NCBI GenBank assembly: GCA_024403335.1
Contig: JAKSSA010000007.1
Location: 1-62,799, forward strand
Origin: Lachnospiraceae bacterium
GTDB taxonomy: Bacteria > Bacillota > Clostridia > Lachnospirales > Lachnospiraceae
Direction of reading: 5' to 3'
Length of the DNA: 62,799 nt
Part shown: in pieces, positions 1-10,370 of the stretch
Layout: every line of letters begins with the position of its first letter
How positions within the stretch are numbered: position 1 is the stretch's first letter
The notes under the pieces: generated by a model
Seen by the model: the letters and a program-made list of their open reading frames with translations, nothing else
Told to the model about the DNA's origin: nothing
Databases searched by the model: none
Position numbers and translations under genes: made by a program

Positions 1-2
1 TA

Positions 3-1481
3 AGAAAAATACAGTCAAATCTTGATAAATTTTCTGATTTTGACGAAAAAATTAATGAAGCAGATTATAACCTTCGTAAAGCAGAGGAAAATTATTCACT
101 TTATCAGAGTGTGGTTAGAAACGAACTGCCAGAAGAAATAGCAGATAAGATCGTTAAAATCAGTGATGGAAAGCAGCTTAACATAAAACAAGCCGGTGAA
201 GTAATAGAGATTATGGAAGATGTAAATAAGACTATAGAGCTTGGGATACGAGATGCTAAGGATATCTTTTTGAAAAAGAAAAAATTGTACCCACTTTTTA
301 GTTTTCTCTTATTATTTGCAGGGCTTGGAGTATCACTTTACAGTCTTATATCAATAAAGTATTTGTTCTTGATTCCAGGTATTGCATTTGTATTTACTTC
401 ATTTATTTTTGGATATTTAACAATTATAAACAATAGAAACTTTGAAGATTTTACAAGAATAGCAAACCCTTATGGAGATCCAATAATAATTTTGGGTATT
501 GGTGCTTTGAATATGTATATTGAATATTCTTTAAAAATATCAAATTTTCTTGAGAATTTTGAGGATTTGAGAGTTGAATTGGAGAATGTAAGATATAGAG
601 AAGCATTATCTAAGTTAAGGGAAAGATATAACAAATATAAAGAACTTGAAAGGCTTAATACAGAGAACAAAAAGGCTGTGCTTGCTGCAAGTGATGAGAT
701 AAGTGAAACGCGCAAGAAAATAAATGATATTTTGTTTTCCCATGAGATAACTGAAAATTGCGATGTATATGAGACCATGAATATGCTGCAAAATATCCGT
801 CGTGAGGTTGAAGCTACTCAAAAATACATAGAAGAAGATTTAAGAAATCTTGAGAAAAAAGAAAAGGCATATGGAATTGAAAAAGACTATGAATATGAGT
901 TTTTACCGGTGCTTTCTGAAATAGAAGACGAGATGGTTTCAAAGAACAGGGAAATTAACCGCTTGGAAAAAACTTTGGATGAGCTTCGTGAAGAAATCGA
1001 TAATAAGGAGGTTTTGTCTTTGCAGCTGTCAGAACTTAATGAGAAGGCAGAAAAATATAAAAATGAAACTTATATTTTAAAATGCACAGCAGAACTGATT
1101 GAAAAAACTAACGAAGCACTTATGGATAAGTACTTTAAACCTGTATTTGAAAGCTATAAAGAGCTTGAGAAGAACTTTTTAAGTAATAACATAGTTCCCG
1201 GAATGAAAATTCGCAAGGACTACAGCTTAAGTTTTGAAATAGAAGGTAAGGAAACGAATGAGAAGCATCTTTCCACAGGTCAGCAAATCTGTGCAAAGGT
1301 TCTTTTGAAGTATGCCATAGTAAAAATGATGTTTAAATCGGATAAGCCCTTTGTTATTCTTGATGATCCCTTTGCAACTTTAGATGAAAAGAATTTAGAG
1401 GATGCAAAGAAACTTGTAAAAACTCTTTCAAAGGATATGCAAACCTTCTATTTTACCTGCCATAAAAGCCGGGCAATATAA
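3..1481 (+). CDS. YhaN/SbcC-like ATPase, C-terminal part (5' end outside window)
   Basis: The reading frame is open to the left edge, so this is the C-terminal part of a larger protein; a GTG at base 111 is internal. Two hydrophobic stretches (bases 285-345 and 355-425) interrupt long coiled-coil sequence. Near the end comes an ABC/SMC-type ATPase half: signature LSTGQQ (1269-1286), Walker B with PFVILDDPFATLD (about 1347-1385) and a TCH H-loop. The Walker A half would lie upstream, outside the window. A membrane segment within the coiled coil is typical of Bacillus YhaN-type proteins, relatives of the SbcC/Rad50 DNA-end-processing ATPases that pair with an SbcD-like nuclease. The family call is solid; the exact function and the nuclease partner are inferred. 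Confidence 0.75.
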   Translation, partial: RKIQSNLDKFSDFDEKINEADYNLRKAEENYSLYQSVVRNELPEEIADKIVKISDGKQLNIKQAGEVIEIMEDVNKTIELGIRDAKDIFLKKKKLYPLFSFLLLFAGLGVSLYSLISIKYLFLIPGIAFVFTSFIFGYLTIINNRNFEDFTRIANPYGDPIIILGIGALNMYIEYSLKISNFLENFEDLRVELENVRYREALSKLRERYNKYKELERLNTENKKAVLAASDEISETRKKINDILFSHEITENCDVYETMNMLQNIRREVEATQKYIEEDLRNLEKKEKAYGIEKDYEYEFLPVLSEIEDEMVSKNREINRLEKTLDELREEIDNKEVLSLQLSELNEKAEKYKNETYILKCTAELIEKTNEALMDKYFKPVFESYKELEKNFLSNNIVPGMKIRKDYSLSFEIEGKETNEKHLSTGQQICAKVLLKYAIVKMMFKSDKPFVILDDPFATLDEKNLEDAKKLVKTLSKDMQTFYFTCHKSRAI

Positions 1482-1494
1482 GATAGAGAAATTA

Positions 1495-1523
1495 TTGAAA
1501 ATATAGCGAATATAAGGTAAAAT
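1495..1523 (+). promoter_or_regulatory. Predicted sigma-A promoter for the lipoprotein gene
   Basis: A -35 TTGAAA (1495-1500), a 17-base spacer and a -10 TAAAAT (1518-1523) lie about 50 bases upstream of the lipoprotein start. Confidence 0.6.
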
Positions 1524-1571
1524 TATTAGTTATAAGATTTTATTTTTGGACAGGGAAAGAGGTGAAAAACA

Positions 1572-2402
1572 ATGCGAATGAAAAGACACAAAAAATTGTT
1601 TAAAGCATTGTTTATCTGCTCCTTTTATGCATTGATGGTTTCCTGTCTTGCAGGCTGTGGTAATGATGATAAGGGTTCTGCAAAAGATTTGTATTCAGAA
1701 ATAACCCCACCTGCAAAATATACTCCTGTGCCAACTAAATCGGATTATTTTAATCAGCCGGAAATTCCACCTGTCATTCCGATAATACAAGGCAGCACTT
1801 CTGACAATTTGGAAAATGATAAGCAGCAGGGAAATAATGCAGAGCCTACGGGAACTATTGAAGAAAGTGCAGAGATTACTAAAACACCAGAAGGAAGCAG
1901 CGAAGGATCAACAGAGATTACAGCAAATCCGACAGGTACAGCAGAATCAGCAGAGATTACAACAAATCCGACAGGTATAGCAGAATCAACAGAGATTACA
2001 ACAAATCCAACAGGTACAGTAATAGAACCAACAACGACTATTACAGAACCTGACAAAAATCCTGAGAATGGCGAAGTAATAAAGCCAATGGCAACCTTTA
2101 CTCCTGCACCTACTAAGGAAATAACTAATGTGGTCACTCAAAAAAGAAGTGATGAAGAAATAAAGGCACTGCTTTATTACATAATAGCTGCAATACCCAA
2201 GGAAACACTGTCAATTCGCTATGATTGTTTTGAATATCATTTTGAGTATGAACTTCAGTATTTGACGAATATTGAAGGAAATGACTGTTACAGAGTTGAT
2301 TTAACAGATGGAACTTATAAAGCCAGAACTATTTTTGTTTCAACGGATTTTTGTCTGATGTATATTCTTGATGAAAGATCCGGTGGCTTTATTGAAATAT
2401 AG
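1572..2402 (+). CDS. Lipoprotein with Thr/Pro-rich tandem repeats
   Basis: A 276-aa predicted lipoprotein. A basic N-terminus and hydrophobic stretch lead into lipobox LAGC, with the lipidated Cys at residue 29. A long linker rich in Thr, Pro, Glu and Asn follows, with three copies of a 13-residue repeat (about residues 114-152). A small C-terminal domain (about residues 190-276) shows no family I recognise. SD GAGG precedes the ATG. The layout suggests a lipid anchor, a flexible spacer and an exposed domain. It lies just upstream of the DUF5717-like gene and may belong to the same envelope cluster; that link rests only on position. Confidence 0.8.
   Translation: MRMKRHKKLFKALFICSFYALMVSCLAGCGNDDKGSAKDLYSEITPPAKYTPVPTKSDYFNQPEIPPVIPIIQGSTSDNLENDKQQGNNAEPTGTIEESAEITKTPEGSSEGSTEITANPTGTAESAEITTNPTGIAESTEITTNPTGTVIEPTTTITEPDKNPENGEVIKPMATFTPAPTKEITNVVTQKRSDEEIKALLYYIIAAIPKETLSIRYDCFEYHFEYELQYLTNIEGNDCYRVDLTDGTYKARTIFVSTDFCLMYILDERSGGFIEI
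1911..2027 (+). repeat. 39-bp in-frame tandem repeat, 3 copies
   Basis: Units start at 1911, 1950 and 1989, each encoding 13 residues of the form TEITTNPTGTAES. They are nearly identical at DNA level, indicating recent slippage or unequal crossover; the unit length keeps the frame. Confidence 0.85.
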
Positions 2403-2500
2403 AATGGCTTATCGAATTATAAAAGCCATAATACTTTATCAGAATATAAAAACTATTATAGTATTTTATTAAAACAGAAAAAGTATAAATAAAGAAAAGC

Positions 2501-5500
2501 ATGAACACTAAGATAAACAATTTTGCAAAAGGAATATTTGATTATAGACTTCCTGAGTTCACTTTGTCAGATGAGCTGATAGAGATTGAAATTGAAGAGG
2601 AGTCTGTTTTGCATGGTGTTTTTTCTGTTTGTGCTACAGATGGAAATGAATTCAGAGGAATGGCATTTTCTTCAGACAGGCGTTTTTCAATTGATACTCC
2701 TAAATTTGCAGGGGTAAATAATGAAATATCCTATACAATTCAGGGTAAATATTGCAGGGCAGGGGAAACTGTAAGAGGACATGTGGATATTATTACAAAT
2801 CATGGAGAACGAATCCTTCATTATGTGATTCACTGTCTGAGTCAGCAGGTGCATTCAAGTGTTGGAACTGTAAGAGACCTTTTCCAGTTTACCAATCTTG
2901 CTATGGAAAACTTTGATGAAGCAACAGCTTTGTTTACCGATGAAAAATTTGAAACCTCTGTTTTGCATGACAACATAAATCATGTTCTTTTAAGAAGAGG
3001 CTTGCTTCAGGCAAAGGATGGAAAACAGGCACTTGACGAATTTTTGATTAATGTACACAAAAAATTCCCTGTTTCCATTGAAGCACGCCCAGCCAATCTC
3101 ATATTCAATGTTGACAGAGGAGAATATGAGCGCAGAATAGTAATAAGAAAAGGGCAATGGGGATACGGAAAAATAAGAGTTACTTCCTCTTCACCATTTA
3201 TTAAAATACCAATTCAGGAATTTACAACCGATGATTTTGAAAATAATGAGTACTTACTTCCGGTAACCATAGTCAAAGGTATGCTTTCAGGCGGGGACCA
3301 GGAAGGTAAGATTATTTTTGAATCCTTAAGATGGGTGAAGGTTGTTAAAGTTACTGTTAAGCAAAAAGCTGACAGTAATTATGCGGCTGAAATTAAAAGG
3401 GAAATCGGCGGCTTGGTTTGCGCTATCTCAATGAACTATGCAAAATTTGTCAGAGGTTCATTGGACCCTAAAAGCTTTCACAGCGTTAATTTAAAACAGC
3501 TTGATGAGCTTGAGGCACGCTGCAAAGAAGCTTCAAGATATGACTTCGCCGGTATGCGAGAGCACCGAAAGAGCGCTTTCAGAATGGGAAGATGGGTAAG
3601 ACTTTACAGGTCTTTTCTTGATAAGTTTTATAATGACGGGAAGATTACTTACTCGGCAGTGCTTGATTCAGAAGGTGATTCGATATCCAATGACAAGAAC
3701 TCTAAATTGTATGCATATTCAAGAAAGGCCCTTGCTGCGATTAAGAGATTTGACAGTGAGGAATTTGCTAATTCTTTAGATTATCTTTTTGAGGGTGTTG
3801 ACGAATATCCTGATGATATACGATTAGTTGATTTATTTTATTGTGTATATGACGAAGTTGGTAAAACTCAGACAGAGATGTATGCAATACTTGAAAATTT
3901 CTTTGAAAGAGGAAACAGCAGTCCTATTCTTTATGCAAGAGCTTATAGTTTACTTATTCATAATCCGGGACTTGCGAAAAAAAGAAGTGCCTTTTTAAGC
4001 CAGATAGTTAATTACGCACTCAAGAATGGTATTCTGACTTCGACCTTGTCAAACAGATTTTTACAGCTTATAGACCGCGAAAAGTGTAACGATTTTGAAT
4101 TAAGATTAGTTGAAAGAATCTATGACGATAATAAGTCACGAGAAAATCTGGCTTCTTTGGTCAAGCAGCTTTTAAGAAATGATAAAACGGATGTTAAATA
4201 TCATAATTATTATGTAAAAGCAATTCAGCAGGAAGTTAAGCAAAGAGGTATATTCGAGGTTTATCTTCGCTCTTTTGATCCTGAGTCAAAGGAAAATGTA
4301 CTTCCTGAAGCGGTAAAACATTTCTCTGAAATTAACTCAATTACATCAGTTTGTGAGCCATATTTCTATGCAAGCTTAATAAGAGAAAAGAAGAAATTTC
4401 CAAAGTATTACAATCTCTTCAAGGAACGAATGAAATATTTTGCAAATCAGTCAATTAAAAAGGGACTGATTGATACAAACTATTCAACCGTTTACAAGGA
4501 TGTTTTTGAGGAGGAATTTCTTGATCGTGAACTTGCAACTACGATACCTAATGTCTGTTTTAAATATGAGGTTACAAGTTCTAACAAAGATTTTAAGAAA
4601 GCTATCATCATCCACCATGAAAGTGATGAAATAAAATATTATGATATTGTCGATTCAAAAACCGTAATCGATATTTATTCAGAGGGATGTTCCATTTTCT
4701 TTGAGGATAATGACGGAAATCATTTAAGCGGTGAAGATTTTTATCAGCTTAAAAGACTGTTTGAATGTGACAGTGAAATCTTGAATTGTTACAGAAATGG
4801 TTCAAAAGATATCAGAGTTATTCTTACTTTACTTGAAAAGAGCCACCACTATGACCTTGATGAAAAAGAGGTAGTGGCTTTATATAAGAATGCCTTGAGA
4901 TTTGAGCATATTTCAAAATCCTTCAGAAAGAAATGTCTTCTTTTCTTAATCAGATATTATTTTGATAACTATGATGGTGAAATACTTGATAATTATCTTT
5001 CTTACATTGAATTAAGCGAATGTATCAAGGAAGAAAGAGATTATCTGATAGAAATGATGCTTTTGAGAAGTATGAATGAAGAGGCCTATGAGGCAGTTAT
5101 GGCTTACGGCTATGAAGGTATTGATCCTAAGTTACTTTTCCGCATGTGCTCACATTTTATCTTAACAAACAGCATACCATCAGAATATGATTTCGTGCGC
5201 ATATGCTTTTACTGTTACTCAAAGGGTAAATATGATGAGCAGTTGCTTATATATTTAGCAGATAATTATATTGGAAGTACAAGCGATTTGTATGATATAT
5301 GGGACAATATAGTACAGAAGGAAAAAGTGCCTGATTTAGAGCGAAGACTTATTACACAGATGCTTTTCTCAGAAAACTATCTTGGCGATACGCACAAGGT
5401 TTTCCTTTCTCTTTATAAAAAAGAAACTGACAGTATGATAGTCAGGGCTTACCTTGCTTACCAGTCCTATAAATATATAATTAAGAATCGTAGATTGTCG

Positions 5501-6256
5501 AAGGAATTTTTTGAAATCTTAAAAGCGCAAATTGATGGTATTACGATTAATTTGATGGAAGGAAAAGCAGAAAACGACGATAATTATACACTTGACGATT
5601 ATATCGCTTTTTCAAGGATTATTCGTCTGGCTTTGATTAAATATTATTCAAGCAAAGATAAGCTTGAAGTTGAGGAACGGGAATTCTCTGAGTTTGCGAT
5701 GAAGGATTATTGCAAGAGAAATGTATATTTCCCTTTCTTTGACAAATTTAAGGGAAAATGTAGTATCCCACAATCTATTTCATCTAAGCGCAGTGTTACA
5801 ATTCAGGATGATCCGAAATATACAATGAAGCTTTATTACAGAGTCGTTGGAAGAATGAAGGATTATGAATGTGTGAATATGAGCATGCCCATATGCGGAA
5901 TGTTTATAAGCGATTTTGTTCTTTTTTACGGGGAAATACTCCAATATTATATTATTAAAGAATATAATGGACAGACTCTGCTTTTTGAGAGTGGTGAAAT
6001 AATAGCTGATAATCCTGCTGATTTTATGTATGAAGATGAGTTCTCTGAATCGAATATGATTTTTGTATCAGAACAGCTTCATGATGAGAAAAGCAGGCAG
6101 TTATATCTTTTCAATGAGGACAGTATAAAGGAGCTTCGTGATAAAGAAAAGCTTGAGACTTTTATTAAAGTTAGTTATAATCGAGGGATGTTTGATGGCT
6201 ATGAAAAAGAGGTAGCCAGGTTATCAAATATTGTGAAGGAATCATTTTCTAAGTAA
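2501..6256 (+). CDS. Giant DUF5717-like protein (1251 aa)
   Basis: I recognise the overall look of the clostridial DUF5717 family, of unknown function. No signal peptide or membrane segment is visible, so it is probably cytoplasmic. The N-terminal 130 residues and a segment around residues 190-300 look beta-rich. A long middle part (about 330-1000) is helical with many Leu/Tyr/Lys pairs, suggesting TPR-like solenoid repeats. The last 200 residues are again mixed. The SD is weak (GAAAAG before ATG). The stop overlaps the next start in TAATG, so the next gene is probably translationally coupled and may be a partner. Naming is from memory of family appearance and is moderately sure; that the gene is real is near certain. 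Confidence 0.8.
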   Translation: MNTKINNFAKGIFDYRLPEFTLSDELIEIEIEEESVLHGVFSVCATDGNEFRGMAFSSDRRFSIDTPKFAGVNNEISYTIQGKYCRAGETVRGHVDIITNHGERILHYVIHCLSQQVHSSVGTVRDLFQFTNLAMENFDEATALFTDEKFETSVLHDNINHVLLRRGLLQAKDGKQALDEFLINVHKKFPVSIEARPANLIFNVDRGEYERRIVIRKGQWGYGKIRVTSSSPFIKIPIQEFTTDDFENNEYLLPVTIVKGMLSGGDQEGKIIFESLRWVKVVKVTVKQKADSNYAAEIKREIGGLVCAISMNYAKFVRGSLDPKSFHSVNLKQLDELEARCKEASRYDFAGMREHRKSAFRMGRWVRLYRSFLDKFYNDGKITYSAVLDSEGDSISNDKNSKLYAYSRKALAAIKRFDSEEFANSLDYLFEGVDEYPDDIRLVDLFYCVYDEVGKTQTEMYAILENFFERGNSSPILYARAYSLLIHNPGLAKKRSAFLSQIVNYALKNGILTSTLSNRFLQLIDREKCNDFELRLVERIYDDNKSRENLASLVKQLLRNDKTDVKYHNYYVKAIQQEVKQRGIFEVYLRSFDPESKENVLPEAVKHFSEINSITSVCEPYFYASLIREKKKFPKYYNLFKERMKYFANQSIKKGLIDTNYSTVYKDVFEEEFLDRELATTIPNVCFKYEVTSSNKDFKKAIIIHHESDEIKYYDIVDSKTVIDIYSEGCSIFFEDNDGNHLSGEDFYQLKRLFECDSEILNCYRNGSKDIRVILTLLEKSHHYDLDEKEVVALYKNALRFEHISKSFRKKCLLFLIRYYFDNYDGEILDNYLSYIELSECIKEERDYLIEMMLLRSMNEEAYEAVMAYGYEGIDPKLLFRMCSHFILTNSIPSEYDFVRICFYCYSKGKYDEQLLIYLADNYIGSTSDLYDIWDNIVQKEKVPDLERRLITQMLFSENYLGDTHKVFLSLYKKETDSMIVRAYLAYQSYKYIIKNRRLSKEFFEILKAQIDGITINLMEGKAENDDNYTLDDYIAFSRIIRLALIKYYSSKDKLEVEEREFSEFAMKDYCKRNVYFPFFDKFKGKCSIPQSISSKRSVTIQDDPKYTMKLYYRVVGRMKDYECVNMSMPICGMFISDFVLFYGEILQYYIIKEYNGQTLLFESGEIIADNPADFMYEDEFSESNMIFVSEQLHDEKSRQLYLFNEDSIKELRDKEKLETFIKVSYNRGMFDGYEKEVARLSNIVKESFSK

Positions 6257-7437
6257 TGGATTTATTCAAATTTTTCAGAAGAAAAAAGAAAATTGAAGAA
6301 ACCACTGATAAATTTGCTGACATAACTCCTACTTCGACGAGAGTACATGACTCTTCGGCGAGAATGACATTTTTTAAGGTTTTTTATGAAGCTATAGTAG
6401 AAGCTGAACAGCAAAATCTGGAAGCAAGAGCGGAGTACGATATGGTTACTTCGTATCTTTGTGATATACAAAAAATTGAAACAGCTTCAGAGGAAAAGCA
6501 AATTAAGCTTGCAGATGCAGCTAAAAAGCTTTTGAATCTTCATGAAGATTCAAAAAAGTACAGTAGGGGCGGTACGAAGATTTCAAGCGCCCATAGAAAG
6601 GCAATTGAAGAAGCTGTTGATAAATTTCCGGATGAAATAAAGAAGATGGAAGAAAATGAGAAATATCAGAAGCTTGTCGAGGGCGATTTAAATAAGCTTG
6701 AGACTGAAAAAAGAGCTTTTGAATATACTATAAATGATTCAGGGAGCAGAGGGCGTAATTTGAAACGAGTCGCTTTTCTTTCAGTCGTCTTCATGTGCTT
6801 AGTTGCCGTCCTTCTCCTTGTATTGAAGGAACGTTATCAGTTTGACCCCGGGCCATATATTCTTGTGCTGTTCATAGCCGGAGTCGGTTTTATCTGGTAT
6901 CTGATATTCAATGCAAGGGCTAATCAGAAGACTTTTAACAGAACAATAGCTAAGATGAACAAGCTTATTGTTCTACTGAATAAAATAAAAATTAAGTATG
7001 TAAACTGCACTAATGCTTTGGATTATTCATATGACAAGTACCGAGTCAATAATTCAAGGGAATTGGCATATCACTGGAATCAGTACTTAAAGGTACTTGA
7101 GGAGGAGAGGCTATTGTCCCAGACAAGCGAGCTGATTAGTGTCTATGAAATTGACATAGTCAGAATGCTTGAAAAGTTAGAGGTTGCAGACTGTAAAATA
7201 TGGCTTTCACAGCTTGAGGCACTTATTGATGATAAGGAAATGGTAGAAGTTCGCCACAGACTTAATGTTCGCCGTCAGAAGCTAAGGAGCCGAATTGAGT
7301 ACAACGAAGAACAAAAGGCTCGCGCATATGCCGCAGTAAGGCGTTTTGTTGAAAAGTACCCTGAATATTTACAGGAAGCACTTAATGCCGCAAGATTTTA
7401 CTCGATAGATTTATATGATGAAAAGCAGATGCAGTAA
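6256..7437 (+). CDS. Coiled-coil membrane protein, partner of the DUF5717-like protein
   Basis: A 393-aa protein of no family I recognise. The first 170 residues are charged and helical. Two adjacent membrane helices follow (about 172-190 and 199-220), then another charged helical domain. Both ends probably face the cytoplasm with a short external loop. It shares one base with the preceding stop codon (TAATG) and has no strong SD of its own, so its translation probably depends on the upstream gene. valS follows after 16 bases. The alternating helical and membrane layout recalls the YhaN-like ATPase at the left edge, but I see no ATPase motifs here. Confidence 0.75.
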   Translation: MDLFKFFRRKKKIEETTDKFADITPTSTRVHDSSARMTFFKVFYEAIVEAEQQNLEARAEYDMVTSYLCDIQKIETASEEKQIKLADAAKKLLNLHEDSKKYSRGGTKISSAHRKAIEEAVDKFPDEIKKMEENEKYQKLVEGDLNKLETEKRAFEYTINDSGSRGRNLKRVAFLSVVFMCLVAVLLLVLKERYQFDPGPYILVLFIAGVGFIWYLIFNARANQKTFNRTIAKMNKLIVLLNKIKIKYVNCTNALDYSYDKYRVNNSRELAYHWNQYLKVLEEERLLSQTSELISVYEIDIVRMLEKLEVADCKIWLSQLEALIDDKEMVEVRHRLNVRRQKLRSRIEYNEEQKARAYAAVRRFVEKYPEYLQEALNAARFYSIDLYDEKQMQ

Positions 7438-7453
7438 AAGATAGGAGAAAAAC

Positions 7454-10141
7454 ATGAAAGAATTGGCTAAGACTTACAACCCGAAAGAAATAGAAGAAAG
7501 AATATACGCTAATTGGGTTGACAAGAAGTATTTTCACGCAGAACCTGATAAGGAAAAGAAACCCTTTACTATCGTAATTCCACCCCCGAATATCACAGGA
7601 CAGCTCCACATGGGTCATGCCCTTGATAATACAATGCAGGATATTCTTATTCGTTATAAGAGAATGCAGGGATATAATGCTTTGTGGCAGCCGGGAACAG
7701 ACCATGCAAGTATAGCTACTGAAGTTAAGATTATCGAAACTTTGAAGAAGCAGGGCATTGATAAGCATGATTTGGGAAGAGAAGGTTTCCTTGAAAGAGC
7801 TTGGGAATGGAAGAAGCAGTATGGCGGAACTATTATTAAGCAGCTTAAAAAGCTTGGTTCTTCATGCGATTGGGACAGAGAACGCTTTACCATGGACGAA
7901 GGCTGCAATAAGGCTGTAGAAAAGGTTTTCGTTGATATGTATGAAAAGGGCTGGATTTACAAGGGCTCAAGAATTGTAAACTGGTGCCCTGTTTGTAATA
8001 CTTCAATTTCTGATGCAGAAGTTGAATATGAAGAACAGCAGGGTAATTTCTGGCATATAAAGTATCAGGTAGAAGGAACAGATGAATATCTTGAATTTGC
8101 TACCACAAGACCTGAAACCATGCTTGGTGATACTGCAATTGCCGTACATCCTGATGATGAAAGATATGCTCATCTTGTTGGAAAAATGTGTGTACTTCCT
8201 TTTGTCGGAAGAAGCATTCCGATTATTGCAGACACATATGTTGAAAAGGATTTTGGAACAGGCGTTGTAAAGATTACACCTGCACACGACCCTAATGACT
8301 TTGAGGTTGGTAAGAGACATAATCTTCCTGAAATTAATATCATGAATGATGATGCTACAATCAACTCAAATGGTGGTAAGTTTGAGGGTATGGATCGTTA
8401 TGAAGCAAGAAAACAGATCGTTAAGGAACTTGATGAAATGGGACTTCTTGTTAAGATTGAGCCATATTCACATAATGTTGGTACTCATGACCGCTGTAAG
8501 ACAACTGTTGAACCGTTAATTAAGAAGCAGTGGTTTGTAAAGATGGATGAACTTATCAAGCCTGCTGTAGAAGCTGTTAAAACAGGTGAGATTAAGCTTG
8601 TTCCTGAAAGAATGAATAAGACCTACTTCAACTGGACTGATAATATTCGCGACTGGTGTATTTCAAGACAGCTTTGGTGGGGACACAGAATTCCTGCATA
8701 TTATTGCCCTAAGTGTGGTAAGCTTGTTGTAGCAAGAAAGGATGATGCTCCTGAGGTTTGCCCTGACTGTGGTGCAGAAATGACACAGGATCCTGATACA
8801 CTTGACACCTGGTTCTCATCAGCTCTCTGGCCTTTCTCAACTTTGGGCTGGCCTGAAAAGACTGAAGATTTGGAATATTTCTATCCTACCGATGTTTTGG
8901 TAACAGGTTATGATATTATCTTCTTCTGGGTAATCAGAATGATTTTCTCAGGTTATGAGCAGATGAAGGCAAAGCCTTTTAATACTGTATTGTTCCATGG
9001 TCTTGTAAGAGATTCACAGGGCCGTAAGATGAGTAAGTCACTTGGAAATGGTATTGATCCTCTTGAAATTATAGATAAGTTTGGTGCAGATGCCCTTCGT
9101 TTCACTCTTATCACAGGTAATGCACCTGGTAATGATATGCGTTTTTATAATGAAAGAGTTGAAGCAAGCAGAAACTTTGCAAACAAGGTTTGGAATGCAT
9201 CAAGATTCATTATGATGAATATCGACCAGATGAAGGAAAAGGGACTTGGCGCTGAAGCCATGATACAGTCTTTATCAGCTGATAAGCTTGAAGCAGCAGA
9301 CCGTTGGATTCTTTCAAAGGTAAATACTCTTGCTAAGACAGTAACTGATAACCTTGATAAATTTGAACTTGGTGTAGCAGCATCGCAGATTTACAGCTTT
9401 ATTTGGGAAGAATTCTGTGACTGGTATATTGAAATGGTTAAGCCAAGACTTTATGGTGATGATGTAACTTCAAAGACCGCAGCAATTTATACTTTAAGAA
9501 CAGTTCTTACAAAAGCTTTGAAGCTTCTTCATCCTTATATGCCTTTCGTTACTGAAGAAATCTTCGTTACATTAAAAGACGAAGAGGGCGTACTTGACAG
9601 TGATCCTTCTATTATGATTTCAAAGTGGCCTGAGTTTACTGAAGAATTTAACTTTGCAAAGGAAGAAAAGGAAATCGAACTTCTCAAGGAAACAGTTAAG
9701 GGCGTTCGTAATATCAGAACAGAATATAATGTTTTGCCTTCAAGAAAAGCTAAACTCTTTGCTGTAACTAATGATAAGGAAACTCAGAGAATCTTTGCAG
9801 AGGGCACAGTATTCCTTAAGTCTTTGGCTGGTGCAAGTGAAATCGAAATCAAAGAGAATAAAGATGGTATTCCTGAAGATGCAATAAGCTGCGCAGTAGA
9901 GGGCACAACCATATTCATTCCTTTCAGCGATTTAGTTGATATTCAGAAGGAACTTGAACGTCTTGATAAGGAAAAAACAAGACTCGAAGGTGAGATTAAG
10001 AGAGCTCAGGGCATGCTTGCAAACGAGAACTTTGTTAAGAAGGCTCCTCAGAACAAGATTGATGAAGAGAAGGCTAAACTTGCTAAGTATGAAAGCACCT
10101 ATGCACAGGTTGTTGAAAGAATTGCAGCATTAAATAAGTAG
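7454..10141 (+). CDS. valS: Valyl-tRNA synthetase
   Basis: Class I aminoacyl-tRNA synthetase charging tRNA-Val in the cytoplasm. HIGH-type motif HMGH sits near residue 52 after [14 protein letters not shown] ([10 protein letters not shown]) is near residue 525. The CP1 editing region lies between, with [12 protein letters not shown] visible. A zinc-ribbon-like pair (CPKCG and CPDCG) lies around 415-440. The anticodon-binding domain and a C-terminal coiled coil complete the protein; 895 aa is normal for the family. SD AGGAG is six bases from the ATG. Only 16 bases separate it from the preceding membrane-protein gene, so there is no room for a T-box leader and it may be co-transcribed. Confidence 0.97.
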   Translation: MKELAKTYNPKEIEERIYANWVDKKYFHAEPDKEKKPFTIVIPPPNITGQLHMGHALDNTMQDILIRYKRMQGYNALWQPGTDHASIATEVKIIETLKKQGIDKHDLGREGFLERAWEWKKQYGGTIIKQLKKLGSSCDWDRERFTMDEGCNKAVEKVFVDMYEKGWIYKGSRIVNWCPVCNTSISDAEVEYEEQQGNFWHIKYQVEGTDEYLEFATTRPETMLGDTAIAVHPDDERYAHLVGKMCVLPFVGRSIPIIADTYVEKDFGTGVVKITPAHDPNDFEVGKRHNLPEINIMNDDATINSNGGKFEGMDRYEARKQIVKELDEMGLLVKIEPYSHNVGTHDRCKTTVEPLIKKQWFVKMDELIKPAVEAVKTGEIKLVPERMNKTYFNWTDNIRDWCISRQLWWGHRIPAYYCPKCGKLVVARKDDAPEVCPDCGAEMTQDPDTLDTWFSSALWPFSTLGWPEKTEDLEYFYPTDVLVTGYDIIFFWVIRMIFSGYEQMKAKPFNTVLFHGLVRDSQGRKMSKSLGNGIDPLEIIDKFGADALRFTLITGNAPGNDMRFYNERVEASRNFANKVWNASRFIMMNIDQMKEKGLGAEAMIQSLSADKLEAADRWILSKVNTLAKTVTDNLDKFELGVAASQIYSFIWEEFCDWYIEMVKPRLYGDDVTSKTAAIYTLRTVLTKALKLLHPYMPFVTEEIFVTLKDEEGVLDSDPSIMISKWPEFTEEFNFAKEEKEIELLKETVKGVRNIRTEYNVLPSRKAKLFAVTNDKETQRIFAEGTVFLKSLAGASEIEIKENKDGIPEDAISCAVEGTTIFIPFSDLVDIQKELERLDKEKTRLEGEIKRAQGMLANENFVKKAPQNKIDEEKAKLAKYESTYAQVVERIAALNK

Positions 10142-10180
10142 TGAGTAAGGTATATTCATGAATTGATGTCAAAATTGTAG

Positions 10181-10318
10181 GGTTTAAATTCTGAATTGCT
10201 GTAAAAAGTAACAAGGAGTTTAAATCCGCAATTGCTGATAAAAAACAGGATTTAAATTCAGAATTTCTGTAAAAGGCAGCAAGGAATTTAAATTTAGAAT
10301 TGTTGCCAAAGGTTGCAT
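10181..10318 (+). repeat. Degenerate 32-36-bp tandem repeat after valS
   Basis: Four units centred on TTTAAAT (at 10183, 10219, 10251 and 10287) followed by a variant of CAGAATTGCTG. They fill most of the 229-base gap between valS and the flotillin gene. I see no clear terminator in this gap. Confidence 0.7.
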
Positions 10319-10326
10319 GGTATACT
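10318..10326 (+). promoter_or_regulatory. Possible extended -10 promoter for flotillin gene
   Basis: TGGTATACT fits an extended -10; the -35 is poor (ATTGTT at 10299). It lies about 45 bases before the flotillin start. Confidence 0.35.
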
Positions 10327-10370
10327 TTATTTGGGGTTTTTAAATATTTCTTATATGGGAGGAAAAAACA

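Noticed and set aside
1754-2137. Minus-strand frame of 127 codons with VGFVVISVDSA repeats
   Set aside because: It is the reverse reading of the Thr/Pro repeats in the lipoprotein gene and has no SD.
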